Assembly (NCBI GenBank): GCA_963169645.1
Contig: CAUJCO010000013.1
Span: 324,142 to 388,141, forward strand
DNA length: 64,000 nt
Reading direction: 5' to 3'
DNA from: Bacteroidota bacterium
Lineage (GTDB): Bacteria; Bacteroidota; Bacteroidia; Chitinophagales; JADIYW01
The translations under genes and the position numbers were made by a program. Below are positions 19,340-30,814 of the stretch, one piece after another. The first letter of the stretch is position 1. The number at the start of each line of letters is the position of its first letter. The notes beneath the pieces are model-generated. The model was given only the letters and a program-made list of their open reading frames with translations. It was not told the DNA's origin and ran no database searches.

Positions 19340-20068
19340 TTACCATTTTCTACTTTCTAAGGCGGTTCGTGTGCCGATAATAAACAATGCTATCACACTA
19401 AGAAAATAAACAATATCCCGTGTATCTACTACACCACGGCTGATGGAATCGTAGTGTGCATTTAATCCGATAGCTTGAATATAATAATCCAATTGACCTT
19501 GAAATATGGGCAAAGAGCTGATTCTGTAGAAAGCATCATACATTAAATAACATAAAAAAACGCCTACTAAAAATGCCACTATCTGGTTATTGGTAATAGC
19601 AGATGCAAATAAACCAATAGACACAAAAACAGCACCTAAAAAATACAACCCAATATAACTTCCGTACGTTGCACCACTGTCAATAGGTGCATCTTCTAAG
19701 CTTAATTTTTGGACACATATAAAATAAATGAACGTAGGCAAAAAAGTAAAAGTCCACAATATCAATGCGGCTATATATTTTCCCATTACAATTTGTAAAT
19801 CTGTGATGGGTTTGGTTGCTAAAAATTCTATCGTTCCATTTTGTTTTTCATCGGCAAAAGAACGCATCGTAATTGCCGGAATTAGAAAGATTAAAATCCA
19901 AGGTGCTAACGTAAAGAATGTATCCAGCGTAGCATAATTGGAATCCAAAATATTGCCTTGAAAAATGAATAAGTTTAACGACAATGTGATAAAAAAAACA
20001 GCCATGCTGACATACGCAATCAGCGAGGAAAAAAACAAATTGATTTCTTTTTTTAAAATGGCATTCAT
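19340..20068 (-). CDS. gldF: Gliding motility-associated ABC transporter permease GldF
   Basis: LIPAITMRSFADEKQNGTIEFLATKPI; multi-TM. Confidence 0.92.
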   Translation of the reverse strand: MNAILKKEINLFFSSLIAYVSMAVFFITLSLNLFIFQGNILDSNYATLDTFFTLAPWILIFLIPAITMRSFADEKQNGTIEFLATKPITDLQIVMGKYIAALILWTFTFLPTFIYFICVQKLSLEDAPIDSGATYGSYIGLYFLGAVFVSIGLFASAITNNQIVAFLVGVFLCYLMYDAFYRISSLPIFQGQLDYYIQAIGLNAHYDSISRGVVDTRDIVYFLSVIALFIIGTRTALESRKW

Positions 20069-20102
20069 GTTGGTTTTATTAAATGAGATTCCAATTACAA
20101 GG

Positions 20103-21023
20103 TTATTGTTTGCCGGTTAATTGATGGAAAACTTCTTCTAAACTTTTGCTCTCTTCTTTTAGTAATAATAACGGATTATTTTTCTGCACGGCAAACTCAA
20201 AAATTGCTTTACGAAGTAACTTGCTTTGCTTACCATGCAACACAAAATGTGTATCGGAAATTTTTTCGACAGCATGTATTTGTGGCATTTCCTTTAACGC
20301 ATCAACAGCAATGGCATTTTCAAATTCTACTTCAACCAAAGTTTCATTTGAAAGCATATTTTGTAAATTATCTGCTGTATCATTTGCAACAATTTTTCCT
20401 TTGTTGATGATAACCACTTTATCGCATACAGCTTGTACTTCTTGCATAATATGCGTAGAAAAAATAATTGTTTTTTCTTTTGCCAAATTCCGTATCAATT
20501 GACGAATATCGGCTAATTGATTGGGATCTAAACCGGATGTTGGCTCATCTAAAATCAACACTTCGGGTTCATGAATTAAAGCTTGTGCTAAGCCAACGCG
20601 TTGTTTGTAGCCTTTGGAAAGTTGACCAATTTTTTTGTGTTGCTCCACTTGCAAACCCACTAATTCAATGCTGTTTTTAATTTTTTGTTGACTGTTATTG
20701 GGCGTTTTCATTCCATTGATATGCCACGCAAATTCCAAGAATTCTTTGACATACATATCGTAATACAATGGATTATTTTCCGGCAAATAGCCGATTTTTT
20801 GCTTTACTGCAATGGGTTGATGAATAATGTCTAATCCACAAACAGAAGCCGTGCCTGCACTCGGCGGCAAATAACACGTCAACATTTTCATGGTAGTAGA
20901 TTTTCCGGCACCATTTGGACCTAAAAATCCGAGGATTTCGCCTTTATTTACGGAAAATGAAATACTGTCAACCGCTTTTTGGTTGCCATACGTTTTAGAT
21001 AAATTATGTACGGAAATAGACAT
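20103..21023 (-). CDS. gldA: Gliding motility-associated ABC transporter ATPase GldA
   Basis: Walker A GPNGAGKSTT; LSKGYKQRVGLAQAL; LILDEPTSGLDP. Confidence 0.92.
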   Translation of the reverse strand: MSISVHNLSKTYGNQKAVDSISFSVNKGEILGFLGPNGAGKSTTMKMLTCYLPPSAGTASVCGLDIIHQPIAVKQKIGYLPENNPLYYDMYVKEFLEFAWHINGMKTPNNSQQKIKNSIELVGLQVEQHKKIGQLSKGYKQRVGLAQALIHEPEVLILDEPTSGLDPNQLADIRQLIRNLAKEKTIIFSTHIMQEVQAVCDKVVIINKGKIVANDTADNLQNMLSNETLVEVEFENAIAVDALKEMPQIHAVEKISDTHFVLHGKQSKLLRKAIFEFAVQKNNPLLLLKEESKSLEEVFHQLTGKQ

Positions 21024-21121
21024 ATCTGGTTGGCAAAAATAAACAATTAAAATGCATTCCGATTCTTAAAATTATTAAATATAATACGTTTCAGAAAATC
21101 TGTTATCTTTACAACGTAAAC

Positions 21122-21655
21122 ATGATAAATCGTATAAAATATTCCATTATAGTAAGTATATTACTCATTGCTGTACTAAGTGCTTGCAGTGTAGGTAATA
21201 AAGTAATACCGGATCCATCTGGCAGTATTCCGGTTGATACGACCGGCTCTTTGGGTAATTTCACGATGATTGTAACCGGAGATACGGCTTTTAATATTAA
21301 TATTTTATCCGATTCGACATTAAACCAAATTAAAGACGACAGTTTAATTGTTATTGGTGCAGATGCCTTAACCAACACTAAAGTATTATTGTATTTCGGC
21401 ACACTCAGTTCTGAGCCAGGTACCTATTATACCGAAACAGCACCACCCGGCATCACATCGGCATTATTTTTAGCCAGAATAAAAATTAATGGCGTATTTA
21501 AATCGTATTTATTACAACACGGCACTATCAAAATAGAATCTAAAGATGTGGTAAATAAGATTATCAAAGGTAGATTTGATGTCAACAATGAAAATGCCGG
21601 AGCCGACTTGACACTTTATATGCGGGCGAATTTCTCGATTACATATAAAGAATAA
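21122..21655 (+). CDS. Hypothetical lipoprotein
   Basis: IAVLSACSVGNK lipobox. Confidence 0.6.
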   Translation: MINRIKYSIIVSILLIAVLSACSVGNKVIPDPSGSIPVDTTGSLGNFTMIVTGDTAFNINILSDSTLNQIKDDSLIVIGADALTNTKVLLYFGTLSSEPGTYYTETAPPGITSALFLARIKINGVFKSYLLQHGTIKIESKDVVNKIIKGRFDVNNENAGADLTLYMRANFSITYKE

Positions 21656-22837
21656 TTAATCAATTGCGTGTTGAATATTTTCCAATACAGCATCCCAAGT
21701 GTAGTATTTCCGGGCTAACGCTCTCGATTCATTGCGCATAGATTTCCAAACTTCTGGCTGCGTTAAAAGTGTATGCACTGCTTCGGCAAACGCTTTTGCA
21801 TCATCTTTAATAAAAATATGTTGTCCATCGATAGTCTTTAAGCCTTCCGCACCAATGGAAGTAGTAACACACGGAATACCACGATACAATGCATTCACCA
21901 CTTTCACTTTAATGCCACTACCAAAACGCAACGGTGTAATAAATACGTTGTTGCTTTTAAAAAACGGTTCTAAATCTTCTACAAATCCGGTTAAAATAAT
22001 CTGGTTATCATTTGCCGCCATTTCTTGCAAACGCTTGTCTGGATGCTTGCCTACAATATATAATTGTATATTTTGGTGTTGTGCTTTGAGGTGTTGCCAA
22101 ACTTCAGAATAAAACCAGCAAAGCCCGTCAATATTAGCTTCCCAGCTGAGCGTGCCCACGTATAACAACGACATGGTATTGGGATGAAATTCTAAATCTT
22201 GAAGTTGCAATTGGCTATCATCACCAAGATGATAGGTTTCTACAAATTTATTTCTATCAGCACCAATTTTCTCTAATTCATTTATATCATTGGGTGCCGC
22301 CAAAACAATGTTTGCTTTTTGGCAAATTTCCTGTTCATATTTTTTGATGCGATAAGCCTGATTTAACAAGGCTAATTTCTTGAGATAATTTTTCTCAATA
22401 GCTGCATAACGTTTCCAAATTAAATATTCGCAATTGTGTTCATGCAAGATAATTTTTCCTTGAAAGGAGTCCGGAATATATTGGAACATAACATAGTGAT
22501 CACAAAAAATCACATCGTATTGATGTATAATAGCTTGGATTTTTTCTTTAAAAGAACGGGATTTATTTCGATATAAATTTAACGGAATACCTTGCAAATT
22601 GGACAGTATCAAATTCTTTGCTGTCCGTGGGATATTTAATTCTTCTGCAACAAAATTATGTAGTTGAAATTTGGATTGAAAATCAGCAACATGTTCTACA
22701 TCTTCATTTTTTAAAAAACAGGCAACTGCTAACGTATATTTTTTCAATAAAAAATGAACCACCTTATTCGATTTGATAACACCTCCACTCACTGGTGGGT
22801 ACGGCAAGGTTGGTGTAAGAAATAAGATTTTTTTCAT
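21656..22837 (-). CDS. Glycosyltransferase family 4
   Basis: LFLTPTLPYPPVSGG; LLYVGTLSWEANIDGL; VFITPLRFGSGIKVKVVNAL. Confidence 0.88.
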   Translation of the reverse strand: MKKILFLTPTLPYPPVSGGVIKSNKVVHFLLKKYTLAVACFLKNEDVEHVADFQSKFQLHNFVAEELNIPRTAKNLILSNLQGIPLNLYRNKSRSFKEKIQAIIHQYDVIFCDHYVMFQYIPDSFQGKIILHEHNCEYLIWKRYAAIEKNYLKKLALLNQAYRIKKYEQEICQKANIVLAAPNDINELEKIGADRNKFVETYHLGDDSQLQLQDLEFHPNTMSLLYVGTLSWEANIDGLCWFYSEVWQHLKAQHQNIQLYIVGKHPDKRLQEMAANDNQIILTGFVEDLEPFFKSNNVFITPLRFGSGIKVKVVNALYRGIPCVTTSIGAEGLKTIDGQHIFIKDDAKAFAEAVHTLLTQPEVWKSMRNESRALARKYYTWDAVLENIQHAID

Positions 22838-22887
22838 TTTATATTTTTGAAATTAAATACCAATGTAGCACAATCTATTTAAAAAAA

Positions 22888-24762
22888 TTAATCATAAAAT
22901 TGCCACAACACACCCACTCTAAATGTTCTATCTAAATAGCCGTAATTAGGTGCAGTATATATTCCTTTTTGCTTAAACATTCCCTGATTTACATGTTCAA
23001 CACGGAAAAAGATATTGGTGAATTTTACTTGCAATCGAAAGAACAAATCCAAGATAGGATAAAATTTCAATCGCTCAGAATTTTGCTGATAAAACACTGC
23101 CAATGCCGGATTATAGGCATTGCCTGTAAAATTGGTATTATACATCAAATCAAAACCGAGTTGTGCGTTGAGTTTTCCGGAAATCCAACCACCTTTGTAG
23201 TACAAAGTTTGTTTCATTGCAAAAACAGGCAGTCGAATGATATCTTTATTAGAAATCCATTGTGCATACAAAGATGTTCCGGAATAAATATGTCTGGTAT
23301 TGAAATCTTTTCGCACTATTGCAACAAAGACATTCAACGGTTTTGTGTATTGTTGTGGTAAAGATGCGGTATCGTTATAAATATAATTTTGTAAGAAATA
23401 ATTTTGTGCCGTAATAAAAAAGAGTTGTTTTCTCCATGCAAAATCGAGCTGTGTTTTCAGCTGAAATGATTTTTTAAAATCATTGATATAAGCATAATGA
23501 TTGCCCAAATACGCTTGTTGTTTTCGAGTCGGTTCTGCCATCGATACATTTCCTGAAACAATGACTGAAATCGATTTTTTAAAATTTAGTTTTCCTAAGA
23601 AATCTACTTCAAAATCGCCCATATATTTGGGTGCTACATCTACGGTTGTTGCTAAAGTATAATTAAAAAATGCTGAATCGTTCTCATTATAAATTGTTGC
23701 TTTCGCTTTTAGATCATGGATAAGCTCATCGGTATAACGTTGTTTGTATCGAATAAAATCGTATTGCAAACCAACGGCAAACAAGAGTTGCTTCGGTGCG
23801 CTATCGTTCTGTGTATTTTTAAAATATACGGCATTCGATAATTTCCATGTTTTGGTATAATCATCCGTAGAATCTGTATCAAAAATAAGTCGTGGATAAT
23901 AGGCAGAGTCTGTTTCAAAATCTTTGTATCTAAATTTCCAATGTGAAAATTCAAAATCATGGGTGATGGCATACTTAGGTGCTATCACCACCTTGCGTTT
24001 CGTCGAATCATTAATTTGTACAGTTGATTTTTTTCCAAGATTTATTTGTTGATGAAAATTCAAATTGCGTTCGTTCCATTTATTTATGGCATCATCTAAA
24101 TATACTGCGACAAACTCTTTATTCTTTTTGTAAAAAGGATTAGTAAATGCGTCATCTTGTGCCCAACCACCATTTTCTTCATTTTTTATTCCATTATAAA
24201 TAAATGCAGCTTTCCATGCATATCGATTACTTTTACTCGTAAAAGAGTTTTGCAATGAAAACAAATTATGGACAGAAAGTTGGTGTGCACTTTTTCCTTT
24301 AAAACTATTGCGATGAAAATTAAAACCTATGTTGACGTTTGGTTTAATGTTGATGGCAAACTCAGCACCACCTACAATTTCTTCCTTTCCACCAAACACA
24401 AAATCCAATTGTGTGAAAGGTGTTTTCGTATTGAAATATTTTACGGTAGATGGCTGGATGTAATAAGTATCAAATGAAGTAAAGCCGTGTTTGAAACCAA
24501 TTGGATTATTATTGGTAAACATAACGGAATAATAAGCGGTACCATAGTTACCTAAATTATGATACGGAACAAGCTCTTTTTCTGTCGTATTGTATCGATG
24601 AAAATCAACCAGTAATGAATCGGGTTTGCGTGGTTTAGGATGAGCTAAGGTTACATACTTCGCATCAAAATATAATTTTGGATTGGGCTTGGTTATCTGC
24701 ACTTGACTAATGCCAAGCAACTGCATAAAAATAAATAGACAGAAAAACAGGTATTTCTTCAC
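22888..24762 (-). CDS. Putative porin / outer-membrane beta-barrel protein
   Basis: Signal peptide; alternating beta-strand pattern; C-terminal aromatic strand RTFRVGVLWQFYD. Confidence 0.7.
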   Translation of the reverse strand: MKKYLFFCLFIFMQLLGISQVQITKPNPKLYFDAKYVTLAHPKPRKPDSLLVDFHRYNTTEKELVPYHNLGNYGTAYYSVMFTNNNPIGFKHGFTSFDTYYIQPSTVKYFNTKTPFTQLDFVFGGKEEIVGGAEFAINIKPNVNIGFNFHRNSFKGKSAHQLSVHNLFSLQNSFTSKSNRYAWKAAFIYNGIKNEENGGWAQDDAFTNPFYKKNKEFVAVYLDDAINKWNERNLNFHQQINLGKKSTVQINDSTKRKVVIAPKYAITHDFEFSHWKFRYKDFETDSAYYPRLIFDTDSTDDYTKTWKLSNAVYFKNTQNDSAPKQLLFAVGLQYDFIRYKQRYTDELIHDLKAKATIYNENDSAFFNYTLATTVDVAPKYMGDFEVDFLGKLNFKKSISVIVSGNVSMAEPTRKQQAYLGNHYAYINDFKKSFQLKTQLDFAWRKQLFFITAQNYFLQNYIYNDTASLPQQYTKPLNVFVAIVRKDFNTRHIYSGTSLYAQWISNKDIIRLPVFAMKQTLYYKGGWISGKLNAQLGFDLMYNTNFTGNAYNPALAVFYQQNSERLKFYPILDLFFRLQVKFTNIFFRVEHVNQGMFKQKGIYTAPNYGYLDRTFRVGVLWQFYD

Positions 24763-24766
24763 GTAT

Positions 24767-24774
24767 CAAAAATA
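24767..24774 (-). promoter_or_regulatory. Candidate -7 box TATTTTTG, 4 nt before the GTG start of the porin
   Basis: Reverse strand TTATTTTTGATACGTG. Confidence 0.4.
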
Positions 24775-24833
24775 AGGATTTTATTGAGCTATACTATCTA
24801 TTTAAAAATAGAAACTATATCAAAAAAACATAA

Positions 24834-27155
24834 TTATTCTACGATTTGTAATTTGGCAAATCGCAACATTATTTTCTTATTTCCTACACCTTCAAAAAAG
24901 ATGTTTGCCATTTTATTTTCGCCTTTTCCTTCTACACTAATTACTTTCCCTTGATTAAATTTTTCATGAATAACCTGCATGCCGGCTTCAATATCTCTCA
25001 AATCGCTCGAAATGGTGGCGGATGACGGTGTTATCTTCGTTACCTTGGTAAGATGTTTTGGCGGCTCTATGCTTGGCTTAGGTGGTGGCATTGGTTGTTG
25101 GTATTTTTTACTTAAATACCATTTACTTTCTTTATCATCTTCAAAGAATGAATTTCGTTGTGGAGCTTGTGGTTTTTCTTTTTGCCCAAAGAATGTAATA
25201 TGCGAACCGTCAATTTCTTCAATAAATCGGCTTTGTTCGCCGTATTGTAATTGGCCAAATTTATATCTCGACAAGGCGTATGTCAACGTTAAAAAACGCT
25301 TGGCTCGAGTAACAGCTACGTAAAACAAACGTCTTTCTTCTTCTAACTCTTCGCGTGTATTGATAGACATGATGGACGGAAACAAATTTTCTTCCAAGCC
25401 AACCACAAACACACTGGAAAATTCCAAACCTTTAGCAGCATGAATAGTCATTAGTTTTACCTTCTCCCGATTGTCATCTTTTTTGTCATCCATATCTGTC
25501 AACAACGAAATTTGTTGCAAGTACGCTGCTAAATCATTTTCCGGTGGCACTTCATCTTCTTCATATTCCGGCTTTTCTGCAACCGTATATTCTTTGATAC
25601 CATTTAGCAACTCTTGAATATTTTCGAAACGAGAAATGCCTTCTACCGTTTTATCTTTATACAATTCTTGGATTAAACCGGTTTGCTTACCAATATACTC
25701 TGCAATTTCATACGCATTTTTTGTTTTCAGCATAATGCGAAAACTTTTAATCATCATACTAAAATCACGAATCGCTTGCTTTGCTCTACCTTGCAAATCC
25801 GGAATTACTTCGGGTTTTTCTACCATGTGCCAAAGCGGTAAATTGTGTTCGCCGGCAGCTACTATCAACCTATCTATACTGGTATTTCCAATGCCACGAA
25901 CCGGATAATTTATAATGCGTTTCAATGCTTCTTCATCGTTCGGGTTCACCACCACACGCAGGTATGCAATAAAATCTTTAATTTCCTTGCGTTGGTAAAA
26001 CGATAAGCCGCCATAAATTTTATACGGAATATTCAACCTACGCAAAGCCTCCTCAAATGAACGCGATTGTGCGTTGGTTCTATACAAAATGGCAAATTCA
26101 TTATGCGTCAGATGTTGACGCATTTTTTGGTCGAAAATAGCATCTGCAACAATGCGTGCTTCATCAGAATCGCTGACTGTTTTAAAAACTTTTATTTTTT
26201 CGCCACCTTTATTTTCTGTCCAAATTTCTTTGGCTAATTGTGTTTTATTTTGTTTGATGATTTCATTGGCTGCTTGTACAATATGTTCTGTCGAACGATA
26301 ATTTTGTTCCAGACGAAATACTTTCAAATCCGGATAATCTTTTTCAAAATGTAAAATATTTTCGATGGTAGCACCACGGAAAGCATAGATACTTTGGGCA
26401 TCATCACCCACCACACAAATATTTTCTTCGCGTGCAGCCAACAGCTTTACAATTTGATATTGAGCATCATTGGTATCTTGAAACTCATCAATCATAAAAT
26501 ATTGAAACCGACTTTGGAGCTTGTGTAACACTTCCGGAAATTTGGTTAACAACTCATGCATCTTCAACAATAAATCATCAAAATCCATGGCTCCTGCCTT
26601 AAAACATCTATCTTGATATTTGGCAAATAGTTCTTTTATTTTGGGACGGCCACTACTTTCATCATCCGAAACAAAGTCGATATTTTCTGCATATTTTTTA
26701 GCATCTAATAAAGCATTTTTAGCTGAAGAAATGCGATAAAAAACATTGGCTGCCTTATATAGTTTATCGTTTAATCCTTCTTCTTTAATAATGCTTTTCA
26801 ACAAACTTTTACAATCGTCCGGGTCGTAGATAGTAAAATTATTTGGATAGCCTAAACGGTGTGCTTCACCTCTTAAAATACGGGCAAAAACCGAGTGAAA
26901 AGTGCCCATGTATAGGTTGCGTGCTTCAGTTCCTACAATATGTGCAATACGTTCGCGCATCTCGGTAGATGCTTTATTGGTAAACGTTAATGCCATGATG
27001 CGAAAAGCATCAACATTGTTATGAATCATATAGGCAATACGATAAGTAAGCACTCGTGTTTTACCCGAACCCGGACCCGCAATAATCATCACCGGACCAC
27101 GCATTGTGGTTACGGCATTCTTCTGTACATCATTTAATTCGGATAATTCTCGCAT
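24834..27155 (-). CDS. pcrA: UvrD/PcrA-family DNA helicase
   Basis: IIAGPGSGKTRVLTYRIAYM; MIDEFQDTNDAQY; VGDDAQSIYAFRGA; LMTIHAAKGLEFSSVFVVGLEENLFP. Confidence 0.95.
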   Translation of the reverse strand: MRELSELNDVQKNAVTTMRGPVMIIAGPGSGKTRVLTYRIAYMIHNNVDAFRIMALTFTNKASTEMRERIAHIVGTEARNLYMGTFHSVFARILRGEAHRLGYPNNFTIYDPDDCKSLLKSIIKEEGLNDKLYKAANVFYRISSAKNALLDAKKYAENIDFVSDDESSGRPKIKELFAKYQDRCFKAGAMDFDDLLLKMHELLTKFPEVLHKLQSRFQYFMIDEFQDTNDAQYQIVKLLAAREENICVVGDDAQSIYAFRGATIENILHFEKDYPDLKVFRLEQNYRSTEHIVQAANEIIKQNKTQLAKEIWTENKGGEKIKVFKTVSDSDEARIVADAIFDQKMRQHLTHNEFAILYRTNAQSRSFEEALRRLNIPYKIYGGLSFYQRKEIKDFIAYLRVVVNPNDEEALKRIINYPVRGIGNTSIDRLIVAAGEHNLPLWHMVEKPEVIPDLQGRAKQAIRDFSMMIKSFRIMLKTKNAYEIAEYIGKQTGLIQELYKDKTVEGISRFENIQELLNGIKEYTVAEKPEYEEDEVPPENDLAAYLQQISLLTDMDDKKDDNREKVKLMTIHAAKGLEFSSVFVVGLEENLFPSIMSINTREELEEERRLFYVAVTRAKRFLTLTYALSRYKFGQLQYGEQSRFIEEIDGSHITFFGQKEKPQAPQRNSFFEDDKESKWYLSKKYQQPMPPPKPSIEPPKHLTKVTKITPSSATISSDLRDIEAGMQVIHEKFNQGKVISVEGKGENKMANIFFEGVGNKKIMLRFAKLQIVE

Positions 27156-27160
27156 AAGGA

Positions 27161-27168
27161 CAAAGATA
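27161..27168 (-). promoter_or_regulatory. Candidate -7 box TATCTTTG, 5 nt before the pcrA ATG
   Basis: Reverse strand TATCTTTGTCCTTATG. Confidence 0.45.
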
Positions 27169-27346
27169 ATTTTTTTCAGTCGACTCTCTTATTACGTTTC
27201 TATCATTTTGATATAATAAAATAAAATAGTCCATCCAAAATTTCTATTTTATTGATACTGATAGATTTAAAAATGTTCATAACAATTGTTTTCTGATTAA
27301 CGGCAGATTTTATTATAAAGATGTAATTTTAGAAATACAATTTTAG

Positions 27347-28636
27347 ATGAACCACAACTCATTGCATACTCAATTAGAAGCACGTGTCTTATTTGTAGAC
27401 ATGAATAGCTTTTTTGCAAGTTGTGAACAGCAAACCAATTATTGGCTACGAGGACGACCAATTGCAGTATGTGTATATACCGGTAAATATGGCTGTGTTA
27501 TCGCACCTTCTATAGAGGCAAAAAAACGTGGTATAAAATTAGGCATCCGACTTAACGAAGCGATGAAAATTTGTCCGGAATTAGTGCCTTTAGAAACCAA
27601 TCCGGACAAGTACAGAACATTTCATGCTCGCATTATGAAAATCCTGAAACGTTATTCCGATGATGTGATTCCAAGAAGCATTGACGAAGCGGTGGTAGAC
27701 TTAACAACCTATAAAAATATTTATCCGGATGTGGTAGAAGTAGCAAAAAAAATAAAGAAAGATATAACAGAAGAAGTCGGCGATTATTTGAAATGTTCCA
27801 TTGGAATAGCACCCAATGCTTTTTTGGCAAAATTAGCTTCCGACATACAAAAACCGGATGGACTTACCATTATCAATCCTGAAAATATTGACAGCGTTTT
27901 AAAAAAATTAGAGCTCACCGACTTACCCGGCATTGCAAAAGGCATGAAAGAGCGGTTACACAAAGCCGGCATCTACACACCCTACGATTTAAGACATTCC
28001 ACACCGCAAAAATTAAGAGCTGCATGCAAAAGCATTATCGGTATTCAATGGCATCAGCGTTTGCATTTCCAAGAAGTGGATATGCAGGCAACTGATGAAT
28101 ATAAAAATATGTCTGCAATGCGTATGATATCCAGAGAACAACGCAGAGATGTTCAAAACTTACATGATATATTAGTATTGCTGTGTGTAACCTTAGAAAA
28201 AAGGATGGTAAAAAAACAGCTGTTTTGCAAGCACGTACAATTTTTTTTATATCATGAAAATGCCGCTATTCCATATCAAGATGGATTTAGAACGGAACAA
28301 CCTATCCAAGACGGCATGGAATTGTATCATATTTTATTAGATAGGTTACATGCGTTTGAACAAAAAAACAATATCGCTGCTTCACTCATCAACAGTGAAG
28401 TAACTAGAATGGGCGTTGTTGTACAAGATTTTTTAAATCAAGATACTATTCAATTAAACTTATTTGACAATACACATATTAAAAAAGACAAACTTCGAAA
28501 AACAGTTTATGAAATAAAAGGAAAATATGGAAATAAAACTATTAAACGCGTATCGGAATTACACGACGAAGATACCGCCGAAGATGTGATTGGATTTGGG
28601 AGCGTGAAAGATGTAAACACGGGCGATTTTGGATAA
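27347..28636 (+). CDS. dinB: Y-family DNA polymerase IV
   Basis: LFVDMNSFFASCEQ; SIDEAVVDL; clamp-binding-like QLNLF. Confidence 0.93.
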   Translation: MNHNSLHTQLEARVLFVDMNSFFASCEQQTNYWLRGRPIAVCVYTGKYGCVIAPSIEAKKRGIKLGIRLNEAMKICPELVPLETNPDKYRTFHARIMKILKRYSDDVIPRSIDEAVVDLTTYKNIYPDVVEVAKKIKKDITEEVGDYLKCSIGIAPNAFLAKLASDIQKPDGLTIINPENIDSVLKKLELTDLPGIAKGMKERLHKAGIYTPYDLRHSTPQKLRAACKSIIGIQWHQRLHFQEVDMQATDEYKNMSAMRMISREQRRDVQNLHDILVLLCVTLEKRMVKKQLFCKHVQFFLYHENAAIPYQDGFRTEQPIQDGMELYHILLDRLHAFEQKNNIAASLINSEVTRMGVVVQDFLNQDTIQLNLFDNTHIKKDKLRKTVYEIKGKYGNKTIKRVSELHDEDTAEDVIGFGSVKDVNTGDFG

Positions 28637-28716
28637 TTTCACATTTCATGTATGCAACTATATTCAACTTTATATTATCTTTAGAAATATTCAATAATTA
28701 AAACAAAAAAAATATC

Positions 28717-29049
28717 ATGGGAAAATTTGTTATTAAAACACAGAAAGATGGACAATTCTATTTTAATTTATTAGCAGGAAATGGACAAAGCATTTTAAAA
28801 AGTGAAGCTTACACTACGAAACCAGCTTGCCTTAATGGTATCAATTCTGTAAAAACGAATGCATCAAACGATGATAGATTTGAACGCAAAGAATCAACAA
28901 ACGGAAAACCGTATTTTAATTTAAAGGCCGGAAACGGACAAGTAATTGGCACGAGTGAATTATACGAAAGTGTGGCAGCGCGTGAAAATGGTATTTCAAG
29001 TGTAAAAAACAATGCTCCGGAAGCAGCTGTGGATGACACTACCGTTTAA
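28717..29049 (+). CDS. YegP/DUF1508 protein (two tandem repeats)
   Basis: FVIKTQKDGQFYFNLLAGNGQSIL...GINSVK and FERKESTNGKPYFNLKAGNGQVIG...GISSVK. Confidence 0.92.
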   Translation: MGKFVIKTQKDGQFYFNLLAGNGQSILKSEAYTTKPACLNGINSVKTNASNDDRFERKESTNGKPYFNLKAGNGQVIGTSELYESVAARENGISSVKNNAPEAAVDDTTV

Positions 29050-29058
29050 ACAACTATA

Positions 29059-29631
29059 TCACAGCGATAGAAGATATTTTTCTATCGTTTCAGGATAATG
29101 CCGATGCTCTAACATCAAAACGTTTTTAGCAATATCGTTGGGTGTGTCATCGGCATTTATTTTTGTTGTTGCTTGAAACAAGATTCTACCTTTATCATAT
29201 TCTTTATTGCAAAGATGAATGGTAATTCCACTTTCACTTTCTTTATTTTTCCATACTGCTTCATGCACATGCATGCCATGCATACCTTTTCCGCCATATT
29301 TTGGTAATAATGCCGGATGAATATTCAAAATGCGATCTGGGTATGCATCCAATAAATATTCCGGAATCAACCATAAAAAACCGGCTAAAATTAATATATC
29401 GATTTTAAGTTGTGCTAATTTGGAAATAATATTATCAGAATTATAAAACGCATCTCTTGAAAAAATAAGATATGGAATTCCAAAATCATTCCCAATGGAT
29501 TGTGCTCCAGAGTTAACCTTATTACTCAACAAAAGTGCCACTTCTATTTCAGCATGCTTTTGGAAATAAGCACAAATGGCTCTTGCATTACTACCGGAAC
29601 CAGACAGAAATATGGCTATTTTTAGTTTCAT
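29059..29631 (-). CDS. purN: Phosphoribosylglycinamide formyltransferase
   Basis: [32 protein letters not shown]. Confidence 0.95.
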   Translation of the reverse strand: MKLKIAIFLSGSGSNARAICAYFQKHAEIEVALLLSNKVNSGAQSIGNDFGIPYLIFSRDAFYNSDNIISKLAQLKIDILILAGFLWLIPEYLLDAYPDRILNIHPALLPKYGGKGMHGMHVHEAVWKNKESESGITIHLCNKEYDKGRILFQATTKINADDTPNDIAKNVLMLEHRHYPETIEKYLLSL

Positions 29632-29700
29632 TTAAAGGTCAAAAAAACGAAAAAAAAGTGTAATTTCGTCAGTTCTATATTTTTTTTAGATAAGATAATC

Positions 29701-30813
29701 ATGAAAAAAGCAATAATTACAGGTATTACAGGACAAGATGGTGCATATTTAGCCGAACTTTTATTGAGTAAAGGATATGAAGTGCATGGCATTAAACGAA
29801 GAAGTTCTTTGTTTAACACGGATAGAATCGACCATTTATATCAAGATCCTCATGTGGACAATCGCAATTTTATTATGCATTACGGCGATTTATCGGATTC
29901 TACCAACTTAATTCGCATTATTCAACAAGTACAACCCGACGAAATATACAACTTAGGTGCAATGTCGCACGTGAAAGTTTCTTTTGATACACCGGAATAT
30001 ACTGCTAACGTAGATGCTGTTGGTTCGCTTCGTTTATTAGAAGCCATTCGCATTTTGAAATTGGAAAATAAAACAAAATTGTACCAAGCTTCTACTTCTG
30101 AATTATATGGAAAAGTACAAGAAATTCCACAATCAGAAAAAACACCCTTTTATCCACGATCGCCTTATGCAGTTGCCAAAATGTATGGCTATTGGATTAC
30201 GGTAAACTACCGCGAAGCGTATGGCATTTATGCGTGCAACGGAATTTTATTCAACCACGAATCACCATTGCGAGGTGAAACATTTGTTACCAGAAAAATT
30301 ACACGTGCTGTTTCTAAAATTGCTTTAGGTTTACAAGATAAATTATATTTAGGCAACCTAAACGCCAAACGAGATTGGGGACACGCCAAAGATTACGTAG
30401 AAGCGATGTATTTAATATTACAACAACCGGAACCGGAAGATTATGTAATTGCAACCGGCAAAACAACCGAAGTGCGTGAGTTTGTACGTATGGCATTTAA
30501 AGAAGTTGGAATCGAAATAGAATTTAAAGGAAGTGGCATTGATGAAAAAGGATATATTGTTGCTTGCAATAATCCGGCATATCAAGTAGAAGTTGGAACA
30601 GAAGTAGTTGCAGTAGATCCACAATATTTTAGACCAACAGAAGTTGATTTATTAATTGGCGATCCAACAAAATCAAAAACAAAATTAGGCTGGGAACCAA
30701 AACACGATTTAGCTTCTTTAGTAAAAGATATGATGGCATCAGATATTAAACTTTTCGAACGCGATAAATATTTATTAGAAGGCGGACATAAAATTTTTAA
30801 TTATCACGAATAA
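29701..30813 (+). CDS. gmd: GDP-mannose 4,6-dehydratase
   Basis: [41 protein letters not shown]. Confidence 0.96.
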   Translation: MKKAIITGITGQDGAYLAELLLSKGYEVHGIKRRSSLFNTDRIDHLYQDPHVDNRNFIMHYGDLSDSTNLIRIIQQVQPDEIYNLGAMSHVKVSFDTPEYTANVDAVGSLRLLEAIRILKLENKTKLYQASTSELYGKVQEIPQSEKTPFYPRSPYAVAKMYGYWITVNYREAYGIYACNGILFNHESPLRGETFVTRKITRAVSKIALGLQDKLYLGNLNAKRDWGHAKDYVEAMYLILQQPEPEDYVIATGKTTEVREFVRMAFKEVGIEIEFKGSGIDEKGYIVACNNPAYQVEVGTEVVAVDPQYFRPTEVDLLIGDPTKSKTKLGWEPKHDLASLVKDMMASDIKLFERDKYLLEGGHKIFNYHE

Positions 30814-30814
30814 A

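Noticed and set aside
20146-20680. Antisense ORFs opposite gldA (20146..20502, 20204..20407, 20468..20680)
   Set aside because: Mirror-frame ORFs of a well-supported ABC ATPase; no motifs or start context.
27347-28636. dinB as part of a damage-inducible imuA-imuB-dnaE2 cassette
   Set aside because: No imuA or dnaE2 neighbours; motifs fit a stand-alone Pol IV.
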